Below, in pieces: positions 1 to 7,928 of a stretch of 9,549 nucleotides of DNA. The position numbers and the translations under genes were made by a program. Numbering within the stretch: the first letter of the stretch is position 1; each line of letters begins with the position of its first letter. The DNA comes from Undibacterium sp. (GTDB taxonomy: Bacteria > Pseudomonadota > Gammaproteobacteria > Burkholderiales > Burkholderiaceae), in the NCBI GenBank assembly GCA_014376575.1, contig JACMRF010000111.1, forward strand, positions 1 to 9,549. Direction: 5' to 3'. The notes under the pieces were generated by a model that had not been told where the DNA came from, ran no database searches, and saw nothing but the letters and a program-made list of their open reading frames with translations.

Positions 1-168
1 AAAATAATGGATTGGCATACCAAGCTGACCGCTGAATCGCGCACCATTTATCACTTCACGCATTACCGTTGGGCTTGGTTGAAACGATGGGCAAAGCAGC
101 GTCAGAATGCAATTGCCATCGAAGTTCCTGTCAGTGCCAGTGCAGATATGGCACCTACTTCAACCTAG
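1..168 (+). CDS. 3' end of an unrecognised upstream gene (partial)
   Basis: An open reading frame enters from the left edge with no stop before TAG at 166-168, giving 55 residues. An ATG at position 7 lies in this frame, but nothing shows that it is the true start, so the gene is treated as truncated by the window. The visible tail is basic and aromatic (HYRWAWLKRWAKQ at about residues 21-33) and ends in a small-residue stretch rich in Ala, Ser and Thr. Such a basic amphipathic tail is common at the C-terminus of glycosyltransferases and other membrane-associated enzymes, but no family motif is visible and no function is assigned. It overlaps the next gene by up to 62 nt if that gene starts at 107, or not at all if a later start is used. 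Same-strand overlap suggests one operon. Confidence 0.5.
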   Translation, partial: KIMDWHTKLTAESRTIYHFTHYRWAWLKRWAKQRQNAIAIEVPVSASADMAPTST

Positions 169-1147
169 TGAAGGCGAAAACGCTTTGATCACGGTCGTCA
201 TCCCCTACTTCCAGCGCAGCGCTGGCGTGCTGCAGCGGGCGCTGGCCAGCATCGCAGCGCAGCGTGACTGCCCGTTGCCGATCCATGTGATTGTCGTGGA
301 CGACGCTTCGCCGGTGCCGGCGGATGGCGAAATCGCAGCGGCAGCCCTGCCCAATAGCCTGGGCATGACCTTGATTCGTCAGGTGAACGGCGGCCCGGGT
401 GCCGCACGCAATGCCGGCCTGGATGCAATACCAAACGCGACACGCTACATCGCCTTTCTGGATTCGGATGACGAATGGACTGCCGACCATCTGGCTCGGG
501 CCACTGTGGCACTAGAAGGCGGATTTGATTTCTACTTCTCTGACCACTACCAGCTCGATAATCAAGTAAGCGCTTTTGTCAGAGCCAGCAGAATCAAGAC
601 AGCTGATCACCCGATGCTTCCACTGGATTGCACCGACTTGCATGCTTACACGGGCGACATGATCGACCAAATTATGCGGGGCAATGTCATTGGTACTTCC
701 ACCGTAATTTATCGTCGGAATGGCTTTGATAATCTGCGTTTTCGCGCTGAGTACACAAACGCTGGCGAAGATTATTTATTTTGGCTGGGAATGGTGCGAT
801 TAGGCGTGAAGATCGTGTTTTCAACGCATCCAGAAGCCACCTATGGGCGCGGCGTGAATATTTACTCCGGCGCAGAATGGGGCACGCCCGAACACATGCT
901 AAGAATTTATAACGAACTTAAATACCGCAAGGTGCTTTTAAAGGAGATAACCTGCAGTTTTAAGCAAAAACTATTTTTGCACGAGGCTATCCAATGTTTG
1001 CGCCTTGAGTTTAATCGGGACATACTGCATTGCATCAGGCATCGAAAACCTCTACCTTTGCGGCTCCTGCTTTTGCAAGCCCAAGTTGATCCGATGACTT
1101 TTGTCAGGCTGCCTTTGGCACTGACACGCATCCTCGCTGGACGATGA
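107..1147 (+). CDS. GT2-family glycosyltransferase (GT-A fold)
   Basis: Predicted to transfer a sugar from a nucleotide-sugar donor to a growing lipid-linked oligosaccharide at the cytoplasmic face of the inner membrane. The GT2 hallmarks appear in order: beta-strand ITVVIP at residues 28-33, nucleotide-binding D65-D66 (VVDDAS), NGGPGAARNAGL at 94-105, the metal-binding DxD as DSDDEW at 119-124, and an acidic AGED motif at 219-222 where the catalytic base is expected. The length of 346 residues is normal. There is no signal peptide; the C-terminal part is basic and leucine-rich and could be membrane-associated. The start is uncertain. ATG at 107 puts 27 residues before the first conserved strand and overlaps the upstream gene by 62 nt; in-frame GTG at 134 or 140, or TTG at 185, are alternatives, and none has a strong ribosome site. 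The stop is one base before the next ATG. GC falls from about 63% near 241-300 to about 35% near 901-960. Donor and acceptor cannot be read from sequence. Confidence 0.9.
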   Translation: MQLPSKFLSVPVQIWHLLQPSEGENALITVVIPYFQRSAGVLQRALASIAAQRDCPLPIHVIVVDDASPVPADGEIAAAALPNSLGMTLIRQVNGGPGAARNAGLDAIPNATRYIAFLDSDDEWTADHLARATVALEGGFDFYFSDHYQLDNQVSAFVRASRIKTADHPMLPLDCTDLHAYTGDMIDQIMRGNVIGTSTVIYRRNGFDNLRFRAEYTNAGEDYLFWLGMVRLGVKIVFSTHPEATYGRGVNIYSGAEWGTPEHMLRIYNELKYRKVLLKEITCSFKQKLFLHEAIQCLRLEFNRDILHCIRHRKPLPLRLLLLQAQVDPMTFVRLPLALTRILAGR

Positions 1148-1148
1148 A

Positions 1149-2243
1149 ATGGACGGCGCATCGAGTTTATTTCAATCGCCGGCACAATCAGTCATGCCCA
1201 ACGAAGTAAAGTCTTTAAGCGTCCCTGCCGCTTCAACAATGATGTTAGTCAGCATTCTGAATTGGAACGGTATTAAGGACACCATTTCTTGCCTCTCAGG
1301 CCTAGCAAGAGACAACTGCCCGCGCATTCAATTCGCAGTGCTCGACAACGGCTCCCGCGACGACCCGACCGTCCAACTGGCGGCGATGTTTCCTGATGTC
1401 GAATGCTTTCGGGTGCCGAAAAACCTGGGATTTACAGGTGGCCACAATTGGATGATCCAGCTTGCCTTTGAGCGCGGATACGGCTCAGTCTTCATACTGA
1501 ACAACGATTGCGAGATTTATATTGATGCCATTCTCGCGTTGCAAAACGCGATGGATGCCGACCCAGAAATTGCCGTGCTGTCGTCGCTAATCTATCGAAG
1601 CGGTTCCGAGCGCCGTGCTTTGATGGTGGCCGGCTCCATTGATTGGGCAACGCAACGATCAATTCGCCATTCGAATCCGGATGAGCCGACACCGCAGGGG
1701 CAACCCACCCTGCTCGTCGGAACGGCACTGTTGTTGAGGTGCTCAGCGATGCAAGAGATTGGTCTGCTGGATGATCGCTACTTCGCCTACTACGATGACA
1801 ACGACTTGAGCGCACGTCTAGCCGCTGCGGACTTGAAAGTCGCCTACTGCCCTGCGTCAATCTGCTTGCATCAATACAAGGCACTGCACGAGCACAGCGC
1901 CATGGCTCTTTATCTGATGGCGCGCAATCAATGGCTGTTTTGGGGCACGCATACTCCCAAGCAACACCGCGCCGGCATGACACGGCGACTTCTCACCTAT
2001 TCTCTTTACCAAGTGGCCCATTTGATTACGCACGGTGCTGACACTGTTAAGATCAACGCGATTGCAGATGGATGTTGGGCAGCGTGGCAAAGCCGCTTCG
2101 GCTCACCGCCGCAACAAATATCGGGCCCGTGGTGGTTGCGTAATTTATTCAGACACGCACCATATTTTATTGCGGGTGCGATAGAAAATCCCTCAAAGAC
2201 ATTTTTAGAGCTCCTAAAGCGATTTACAGCGTTCAGAAATTAG
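1149..2243 (+). CDS. GT2-family glycosyltransferase, WbbL/rhamnosyltransferase-like
   Basis: A second GT2 enzyme, of the subgroup that includes rhamnosyltransferases such as WbbL. Motifs seen are VSILNWNG near residues 34-41, LDNGSRDD (the nucleotide-binding Asp-Asn-Gly form), NLGFTGGHN at 92-100, the DxD-equivalent LNNDCE with D120, and a C-terminal FAYYDDNDLSARL block with D216, D217 and D219 as the acidic catalytic motif, followed by a CLHQ segment. This N-L-G-F plus YY(D/E)D(x)D(L) combination is typical of the subgroup; the specific sugar is not proven. It follows the preceding GT gene after a single base, so the two are probably translationally coupled. The first 30 residues are unconserved in appearance, and ATG at 1194, 1239 or 1242 are alternative starts just before the conserved strand. 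GC content drops toward the 3' end (about 38% at 2161-2220). Confidence 0.9.
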   Translation: MDGASSLFQSPAQSVMPNEVKSLSVPAASTMMLVSILNWNGIKDTISCLSGLARDNCPRIQFAVLDNGSRDDPTVQLAAMFPDVECFRVPKNLGFTGGHNWMIQLAFERGYGSVFILNNDCEIYIDAILALQNAMDADPEIAVLSSLIYRSGSERRALMVAGSIDWATQRSIRHSNPDEPTPQGQPTLLVGTALLLRCSAMQEIGLLDDRYFAYYDDNDLSARLAAADLKVAYCPASICLHQYKALHEHSAMALYLMARNQWLFWGTHTPKQHRAGMTRRLLTYSLYQVAHLITHGADTVKINAIADGCWAAWQSRFGSPPQQISGPWWLRNLFRHAPYFIAGAIENPSKTFLELLKRFTAFRN

Positions 2244-2263
2244 ATATTAGAGATTTTCAAATT

Positions 2264-2932
2264 ATGAAAATGAAGTCTGAAAATTTGTATGACGTGAAAG
2301 AGAAATCATATTTCTCGCAGAATCGACTTGAAATGCTTCAGTTTATTCCTCCCACCGCGACTCGACTGCTTGAAGTTGGATGTGGTCGCGGAGGCTTTAT
2401 CGGCGCTTTGAAACGGCAACGTGACGTATTTGCAGTGGGCATCGAACCTTTTGAAGCTGCAGCCGAAGAGGCTCGACAACATTTTGATAGGTTGCACACT
2501 ACTTCGTTCGAAGAAGCATTGAATGCGTTGAAAGGCGAACAGTTCGATTGCATCGTTTTTAACGATGTGCTTGAGCATTTGCTCAATCCATGGGAGCTTC
2601 TGCATGCAATTCGGAGTAATCTAGCGCCGGGTGGCTGTATCGTGGCATCGATCCCAAATATCCGCTATTGGCCCATCCTGCGTGATTTGATGGTTAGCGG
2701 GAATTGGATCTACAGCGATCACGGAGTGCTGGATCGTACCCATCTCAGATTCTTCACGCATAAGAGTATGAAAAAAATGTTCGAGCAAGCGGGATATGAC
2801 GTGGTATCACTTACAGGCATAAATCCCATCCGATTTACATGGAAACAAGAGCTACTGAACAAGATATTGTCTGGATTGCTGCATGACACCCGCTTTATGC
2901 AATATGCCTGCGTATCAAAGCTTTCCTCTTGA
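2264..2932 (+). CDS. Class I SAM-dependent methyltransferase (Methyltransf_23-like)
   Basis: Likely transfers a methyl group from S-adenosylmethionine to a sugar or to the glycan end, judged by its neighbours. Motif I is clear: LLEVGCGRGGF with E37, G39, G41 and G43 forming the SAM-binding glycine-rich loop. The acidic residue ending beta-2 is E61 in GIEPFEAA. The post-motif segment FNDVLEHL (D101, E104, H105) is followed by LAPGGCIVASIPN. Further on are a GVLDRTHLRFFT block and a MFEQAGYDV block, both frequent in methyltransferases of O-antigen and capsule loci. Length 222 residues is normal for a stand-alone enzyme. The start at 2264 is 20 nt after the previous stop; a second in-frame ATG at 2270 is equally possible. 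It shares up to 50 nt with the next gene. O-methylation or end-capping of a sugar is a reasonable guess, but the acceptor is unknown. Confidence 0.88.
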   Translation: MKMKSENLYDVKEKSYFSQNRLEMLQFIPPTATRLLEVGCGRGGFIGALKRQRDVFAVGIEPFEAAAEEARQHFDRLHTTSFEEALNALKGEQFDCIVFNDVLEHLLNPWELLHAIRSNLAPGGCIVASIPNIRYWPILRDLMVSGNWIYSDHGVLDRTHLRFFTHKSMKKMFEQAGYDVVSLTGINPIRFTWKQELLNKILSGLLHDTRFMQYACVSKLSS

Positions 2933-4076
2933 CACGGCTGGAGTTTGCTTGAACTCTCCAAATGCTGCTGCTGACTGCCGTGCAATTGCCGTCGTGCTGC
3001 CACAGTTTCATCCCATTCCTAAAAACAATGCTTGGTGGCGCCCAGGATTTACTGAATGGCACAATGTAACTAAGGCAACCCCTCAATTTCCAGGGCATTA
3101 TCAACCACATTTGCCCGATGAACTCGGCTTTTATGATTTGCGGCTACCGGAGGCCCGCGCCGCGCAAGCGGAACTAGCTTCTGAATATGGTATCAAAGGT
3201 TTTTGCTATTACCACTATTGGTTCAACGGGCACCGCTTGTTGGAGCGGCCAGTCGATGAAATATTAAAGTCTGGAGAACCGGACTTTCCATTTAACTTGT
3301 GTTGGGCCAATGAAAATTGGAGTCGAGCTTGGAATGGCGGTGACCGCGAAATATTGGCCGAACAGCATTATTCGGCTACAGACGACGAAAACCATATTCG
3401 CCATCTGCTTCCTTACTTTGCCGATCGCCGTTATATACGCATTGAGGGAAAGCCGCTTTTTATCGTCTATCGTGCCGCGCACCTGCCTGAACCGCAACGC
3501 ACATTCGACATTTGGAGAAAAATTGCCCAACAGGAAGGCGTCGGCGACTTAATGTTGGCGCAGTTCGAGTGGGATGGGCATACGAACCGGCACGATCCAC
3601 GCGCAATTGGGCTTGACCTCTCCATTGAATTTGCGCCGGATTGGCGCAATCTCGGCGGCAGATACCACAGCACTTGGAAGTCAAAGCTCGCGATGGCGAT
3701 GGGCATGCTGCACAAGGGCTATGCCAAGCATCGCGTGGTCGATTACCACTTGATGCAAGAAAAAATGCGTACCAAACCTGCACCAGACTACCCGTTTTTG
3801 CGCTGCGTCACGCCCGGATTCGACAACACCGCCCGCCGGCCGACAGAAGCCACCATCGTTTTAAACAGCTCCCCTGAAAAGTACGAGGACTGGTTATTTG
3901 ACATGTTGGAATGGACGCGCATCCACCAGTCCTCGACGCGACAGATGGTGTTTCTCAACGCTTGGAACGAATGGGCGGAGGGCAATCACCTCGAACCTGA
4001 CCTACGGTACGGCAGGGCGTTTCTTGAAGCCACGCGCTCGGCGTTGCGCAGAGCCAACTGGTTCGACCCGCTATGA
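2883..4076 (+). CDS. WbsX-like protein, GH99-like domain
   Basis: Matches the WbsX family (glycoside-hydrolase-99-like TIM-barrel domain), annotated in O-antigen and capsule loci as a putative glycosyltransferase or glycan-modifying protein. Family blocks seen are AVVLPQFHPIPKNNAWWRPG near the N-terminus, FTEWHNV just after it, CWANENWSRAW at residues 140-150, EGKPLFIVYR further on, and the closing NAWNEWAEGNHLEP at 359-372. Acidic E144, E363 and E366 are candidate functional residues. There is no signal peptide, so a cytoplasmic role is inferred. Length (397) fits a single-domain member. The annotated start overlaps the methyltransferase by 50 nt; ATG at 2904 or a TTG near 2949 are alternatives, because the first 30 or so residues look unconserved. 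The stop overlaps the next start by 4 nt (ATGA). Biochemical activity is poorly established for this family, so hydrolase against transferase is left open. Confidence 0.85.
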   Translation: MTPALCNMPAYQSFPLDTAGVCLNSPNAAADCRAIAVVLPQFHPIPKNNAWWRPGFTEWHNVTKATPQFPGHYQPHLPDELGFYDLRLPEARAAQAELASEYGIKGFCYYHYWFNGHRLLERPVDEILKSGEPDFPFNLCWANENWSRAWNGGDREILAEQHYSATDDENHIRHLLPYFADRRYIRIEGKPLFIVYRAAHLPEPQRTFDIWRKIAQQEGVGDLMLAQFEWDGHTNRHDPRAIGLDLSIEFAPDWRNLGGRYHSTWKSKLAMAMGMLHKGYAKHRVVDYHLMQEKMRTKPAPDYPFLRCVTPGFDNTARRPTEATIVLNSSPEKYEDWLFDMLEWTRIHQSSTRQMVFLNAWNEWAEGNHLEPDLRYGRAFLEATRSALRRANWFDPL

Positions 4077-5320
4077 ATCGCGTGTTAATGATTGCCTTCC
4101 ACTTCCCGCCTTTGGCGGGCAGTAGCGGCATTCAACGCACGCTACGTTTTGCCCAACATTTGCCCAAATTCGATTGGCAACCCTTGGTGCTTAGCGCTTC
4201 GCCGCGTGCTTACGAGCGAGTCAGCTCTGACTTGAATGCCGACATCCTGCCGGGAACGGTGGTGCGGCGCGCGTTTGCGCTGGACACAGCGCGCCATTTG
4301 TCTGTTTCAGGCCGGTATGTCGGCGCCATGGCGAGGCCTGACCGGTGGGTCAGTTGGCGTTTCGACGGCGTGCGCCAGGGCTTGCAGATGATTCGCAAGT
4401 ACAAACCGACCGTCATCTGGAGCACCTACCCAATTGCTACAGCGCATTTAATTGGCGCCGAGTTACACCGCCGCACCGGCATTCCGTGGGTGGCTGATTT
4501 TCGCGACCCGATGGCACAAGAAGGCTATCCCGCTGATCCCTTGACGTGGGAGCAGTACCGGCAGATTGAACAAATGGCCATGACTCAGGCGACGCGCTGC
4601 GTCTTCACCACGCCGGGTGCTGCCGCTTATTACCGCCATCTCCACCCTGAAGCAGCAGCCCGCATCGAAGTTATAGAGAACGGCTTCGACGAAGAGACAT
4701 TCACGGGCCTCCTCGCCAGTGGCCCGCTTGGCACGCTCCCGCCTTTGGTTCCCGGCAGCTTGACGCTGCTCCACAGCGGCATCGTCTATCCGAGCGAGCG
4801 CGACCCCACGCAGTTGATGGCGGCACTGCGACGACTGCACGATGCGGGGGCGATTCGCCCCGGCTCTCTCACCGTGCGGTTCCGCGCGGCAGTGGCAGAG
4901 GATTTGCTGAGAGAGTTGGCGCAGCGATATGCAGTTGAGGCGTACATTGATATATGCCCGCCCATCCCGTACCGAGAAGCCTTGAACGAAATGATGCGGG
5001 CTGATGGTTTACTAATTATGCAGGCCAGCAACTGCAATTCGCAAATACCTGCAAAGCTGTATGAATATATGCGTGCAGGTCGCCCAGTGTTGGCGCTAAC
5101 TGATCATGCTGGAGATACGGCAGCAGTATTGAGAAAATCAGGTATTGAGGCGATTGCTGCGCTGGACAACTGCGATGAAATTGCAGTCTTAATCAAGCAC
5201 TTCATAAGCGATGACATAGAAATATCAAAATACTTGGCGCGCCCTTATGCTATCAACAGTGCATCGCGTCTTCATCGCGCGAAAGAGTTATCCCGTATTT
5301 TAAATATTATCTCGCATTGA
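4073..5320 (+). CDS. GT-B fold glycosyltransferase (family 4-like)
   Basis: A retaining-type GT-B glycosyltransferase by appearance. The N-terminal domain opens with RVLMIAFHFPPLAGSSGIQR (residues 3-22), the glycine-rich acceptor-side loop seen in family 4 enzymes, and carries WVADFRDP (D142, R144, D145). The C-terminal domain begins near LTLLHSGIVYPSERD (H234-S235-G236) and has the nucleotide-sugar-binding IPAKLYEYMRAGRPVLAL segment with K328 and E331. The first acidic residue of the usual EX7E motif is absent (S323), as in the KLxEY-type members. Length 415 residues is typical. The start codon overlaps the preceding stop as ATGA, a good sign of translational coupling and support for this start. 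Composition is GC-rich (about 62% at 4201-4260) until roughly 5000 and more AT-rich after that. Donor sugar unknown; function in repeat-unit assembly is inferred from the locus. Confidence 0.88.
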   Translation: MNRVLMIAFHFPPLAGSSGIQRTLRFAQHLPKFDWQPLVLSASPRAYERVSSDLNADILPGTVVRRAFALDTARHLSVSGRYVGAMARPDRWVSWRFDGVRQGLQMIRKYKPTVIWSTYPIATAHLIGAELHRRTGIPWVADFRDPMAQEGYPADPLTWEQYRQIEQMAMTQATRCVFTTPGAAAYYRHLHPEAAARIEVIENGFDEETFTGLLASGPLGTLPPLVPGSLTLLHSGIVYPSERDPTQLMAALRRLHDAGAIRPGSLTVRFRAAVAEDLLRELAQRYAVEAYIDICPPIPYREALNEMMRADGLLIMQASNCNSQIPAKLYEYMRAGRPVLALTDHAGDTAAVLRKSGIEAIAALDNCDEIAVLIKHFISDDIEISKYLARPYAINSASRLHRAKELSRILNIISH

Positions 5321-5347
5321 GCTACTGGTTTCCGGCTGACATTAATC

Positions 5348-6235
5348 ATGCATAACTTGTTTCAATCTTCTGAAGTCACTGTAATTATTCCTACCATGGC
5401 GTTGGCTGAGCGAAGCGAAATGCTGAAGCGGGCCATTCAGTCAGTTCGTGATTCTTCAAAACAAAGCATTGCAATCATTGCTGTGGTTAACGGCAATAAA
5501 TACGATGACGAATTGTGTTCTTGGCTATCGAATCAGCATGACGTAAAGGTTGAAAAAAATAGTGTTCCATCTGCTCCCAATGCAGTGCTAAGGGGTCGCG
5601 AACTGGTCCAGACGAAATATTTTTCAACGTTGGATGATGACGATGAGTATTTGGCAGATTCGACGGATAGAAAAATAAGCGCATTGGACCACTCGGAAAC
5701 AGCTGATTTAGTCGTCACTAATTACTATCAATGTATGTCCGGCGTCAATGAACTGAGATATGCCACGTTAAAAGATGTAATCGCAGATCCATTTCAGGCA
5801 TTGATGAACTTTAATTGGCTACATAACAACAATGCCTTATATAGAACATCTTCAATAGATACTAAATATTTTAAAAATTATTCAAAATACGCTGAGTGGA
5901 CGTGGCTCGCTTTTAGACTCATGATGGACAACAAGAAAATTATAGTTATCGATGAACCTCTGGCTCGCTGTCACGGCGACACTCCTAATTCACTGTCAAA
6001 GTCAAATGCGTATGTAGAAGCTTATATTCCTCTATATAAGCAAATGCTTGCAACATCGCCACCTCGTAACATTCAAACAGCAATCGCTAGAAAAATGTCT
6101 GCTGCTTATCACTGCACAGCTGAAACTGCATGGGCTGACGGTCGCAAACTGTACGCGTGGAAAAATCACTTATTGAGTTTACTGCAAAACGGCGGGTACA
6201 GATATATTAGTTATACACGCCATCTCATTGGGTGA
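5348..6235 (+). CDS. Divergent GT2-like glycosyltransferase
   Basis: A 295-residue protein with the GT-A start VTVIIPT near residues 9-15 and a strong metal-binding STLDDDDEY block (D96-D99, E100), so it belongs to the GT2 group. Other usual positions are altered. The nucleotide-binding VDD is replaced by VVNGN, the NxGxxxARNxG block is replaced by a weak SVPSAPNAVLRGREL segment, and the expected ED catalytic motif reads YAEWTWLAF (E183-W184). Either the enzyme belongs to a less common subgroup or its activity has changed; the intact DDDD argues against simple decay, and the frame is open throughout. It lies 27 nt after the previous gene with no strong ribosome site visible. Base composition is clearly more AT-rich than the upstream genes, starting the low-GC part of the locus. 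Role in adding a sugar to the repeat unit is inferred. Confidence 0.75.
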   Translation: MHNLFQSSEVTVIIPTMALAERSEMLKRAIQSVRDSSKQSIAIIAVVNGNKYDDELCSWLSNQHDVKVEKNSVPSAPNAVLRGRELVQTKYFSTLDDDDEYLADSTDRKISALDHSETADLVVTNYYQCMSGVNELRYATLKDVIADPFQALMNFNWLHNNNALYRTSSIDTKYFKNYSKYAEWTWLAFRLMMDNKKIIVIDEPLARCHGDTPNSLSKSNAYVEAYIPLYKQMLATSPPRNIQTAIARKMSAAYHCTAETAWADGRKLYAWKNHLLSLLQNGGYRYISYTRHLIG

Positions 6236-6336
6236 TAAATTATTGAATATTTTATTTAACTGACTGTGAATATAAAATTAAATGTTAAATAGCATACAAT
6301 CTATTTAAGTTTAATAAAATAGGATAAATATATCTG
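6236..6336 (+). promoter_or_regulatory. AT-rich spacer before the flippase gene, possible promoter
   Basis: This 101-bp gap is the longest among the forward genes and is extremely AT-rich (10 of 60 bases are G or C at 6241-6300). It contains TATAAA at 6271-6276 and TACAAT at 6295-6300, both resembling sigma-70 -10 boxes, but neither has a convincing -35 hexamer at 16-18 bp. An AGGA 12 nt before the ATG at 6337 may serve as a rather distant ribosome site. A promoter for the flippase gene is plausible, but any such AT-rich stretch would give chance matches. No stem-loop plus T-run terminator was found for the preceding gene. Confidence 0.25.
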
Positions 6337-7782
6337 ATGTCCACTAGAAAATCATTAATATTTTCATTTCTTGACAGATATGCAAGTTTAGCAATATCTA
6401 TAGGCTCATCGATGGTCATCGCCAGATTGCTGACTCCAGCTGAGCTTGGGGTGTACTCGGTCACCATGGTGCTGTTGATGTTCGTTTCGTCAGTGCGGGA
6501 CTTGGGTGCTGGCTCATATCTGGTACAAGAGCGCGACCTTACGTCAGACAAAATAAAAGCAGTTTGGGCTATTCAACTTGGATTAGGTTTTATATTAGCC
6601 ATTCTGGTAATAATCGCCAGTTATCCGGCGGCATTATTTTACCAAGAGCCTCGCATGCAAAATATTATGTATGTGATCGCTTTGAATTATATTATTAATC
6701 CGTTTGGCTCGCTGACTTATGCGTGGTTGATGCGCGAGATGAGATTTGAGTCCGTCGCTTTGATCCGATTTGCATCTGCCGTGACAGGTGCGGCAACCTC
6801 AATTGTTTTAGCCTTGCAAGATTTCGGGCCAATCAGCCTGGCCATCGGCTCGCTCATCTCAACCCTTACAAACGCAATGGCTGCAACTTATTTCAGGCCA
6901 GCCCACTTTCCATGGTCCCCAGGCATTAAAGAAATAAAAACTGTCTTGTCGTTTGGATCGAAAATTAGTTTAAGTAGCATAATTAATGTCGCGTCGGGTG
7001 GCTCACCCGAACTGATGCTTGGAAAATTTCAAAATATTGCCTCGGTCGGTTATTATTCACGCGCCAACGGTCTGGTTCAAATGTTCAGCAGATTAATTAC
7101 TGATGCTGTTGGTTCAGTTTGCCTACCCTGGTTTTCGAAAATTAACCGTGAGAAAGGTAGTATTTCAGAGTCATTTCTCAGAGCAACAGCTTATGTAACC
7201 GTCATTGGCTGGTCTTTTTGCATATTTGTTGCTGTTATGGCCGATCCAATTATCAGAATGCTGTACGGTTCGCAATGGGATGCCTCAGCAAATCTTGCTC
7301 GGCTACTCGCTGCAGCAACAGTCTTTAATGTTCCTACGACGCTTTGCGGTGTCGCAATTTTATCAGTAGGTGCCGTCTCACAAATCGTTCGTATTACAAT
7401 TTTCAATGCGGCGATCAACATATCTTTTGTAGCTGTTGCATCAGCCTATAGTTTGACTGCGGTTTGTATTGCTGCTATTGCCGCTTCATTTTTGAATATG
7501 ATTTTTAATTTGCGCGTTGTATGTAAAACAACTAAAATACCCAAGTTAGCCCTTTTGAATACTTTAAAAGCAAGCGCTCTAGTGGTTCCTTTTGTGGCGG
7601 TAGGTCCGTTTTTCGCCCTATATTACTTTGGAGCACATCCAAATAACATAATAATTCCGTTACTCTTATCCACGGTAGCAGCAATTGGTGGTTTTATGGC
7701 AGGGACATTTTTTACCGGCCATCAAATTACAAAAGAATTCAAACAAATTTATAAGCAAATGATGCCTACGAAGCTTACCTAA
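6337..7782 (+). CDS. Wzx/MOP-type polysaccharide flippase
   Basis: An integral inner-membrane protein of the MOP exporter superfamily (polysaccharide synthase/WzxC-TuaB type), expected to flip the lipid-linked repeat unit from the cytoplasmic to the periplasmic face. Evidence is the 481-residue length, about a dozen hydrophobic segments spread along the whole protein, and the characteristic N-terminal segment ARLLTPAELGVYS at residues 29-41 followed by a long helix and VRDLGAGSYLVQ. Further typical pieces are FGSKISLSSIINVASG, GYYSRANGLVQMFSRL and MLYGSQWD before the C-terminal helices. It ends in a short basic cytoplasmic tail. The start ATG is the first in the frame and places the first helix in the usual position. 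It is the last gene of the forward run and converges on a minus-strand glycosyltransferase. Substrate specificity is unknown, and no polymerase lies beside it in the window. Confidence 0.92.
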   Translation: MSTRKSLIFSFLDRYASLAISIGSSMVIARLLTPAELGVYSVTMVLLMFVSSVRDLGAGSYLVQERDLTSDKIKAVWAIQLGLGFILAILVIIASYPAALFYQEPRMQNIMYVIALNYIINPFGSLTYAWLMREMRFESVALIRFASAVTGAATSIVLALQDFGPISLAIGSLISTLTNAMAATYFRPAHFPWSPGIKEIKTVLSFGSKISLSSIINVASGGSPELMLGKFQNIASVGYYSRANGLVQMFSRLITDAVGSVCLPWFSKINREKGSISESFLRATAYVTVIGWSFCIFVAVMADPIIRMLYGSQWDASANLARLLAAATVFNVPTTLCGVAILSVGAVSQIVRITIFNAAINISFVAVASAYSLTAVCIAAIAASFLNMIFNLRVVCKTTKIPKLALLNTLKASALVVPFVAVGPFFALYYFGAHPNNIIIPLLLSTVAAIGGFMAGTFFTGHQITKEFKQIYKQMMPTKLT

Positions 7783-7928
7783 TCATTGGTCACACAGATC
7801 CGTATCAAGACATAAGATTGCGTGCCGTTAAAAAGAGTTTGGATTTTAATTCTTCGTAGCTCTTGAACAATTAGTGTATGCAGTGATTGATAAAATTACA
7901 ATTTCTGCAATCATCAAACAATATATAG
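7783..7928. other. Convergent intergenic region, no clear terminator
   Basis: This 146-bp gap lies between the 3' ends of the flippase gene and the minus-strand glycosyltransferase. A bidirectional terminator would be expected, yet no GC-rich hairpin followed by a T-run is seen on either strand. Only weak inverted repeats are present: TGATTG at 7884-7889 with CAATCA at 7908-7913 (18-nt loop containing AAATT/AATTT), and AAGAG at 7833-7837 with CTCTT at 7860-7864. Neither is convincing. No open frame of note and no RNA gene were recognised. Confidence 0.4.

Noticed and set aside
1492..1983. Minus-strand open frame of 163 codons inside the second glycosyltransferase gene
   Set aside because: It is long but Arg/Ser-rich and low in complexity, lacks any family motif, and overlaps the conserved GT2 catalytic region on the forward strand.
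6243..6276. TTGAAT (6243-6248) paired with TATAAA (6271-6276) as a full sigma-70 promoter
   Set aside because: The spacing is 22 bp, too long for a normal promoter; the area is only kept as a weak, AT-rich candidate region.
7833..7913. Inverted repeats AAGAG/CTCTT and TGATTG/CAATCA as transcription terminators
   Set aside because: Stems are only 5-6 bp, loops are 18-22 nt, arms are AT-rich and no T-run follows, so they do not resemble intrinsic terminators.
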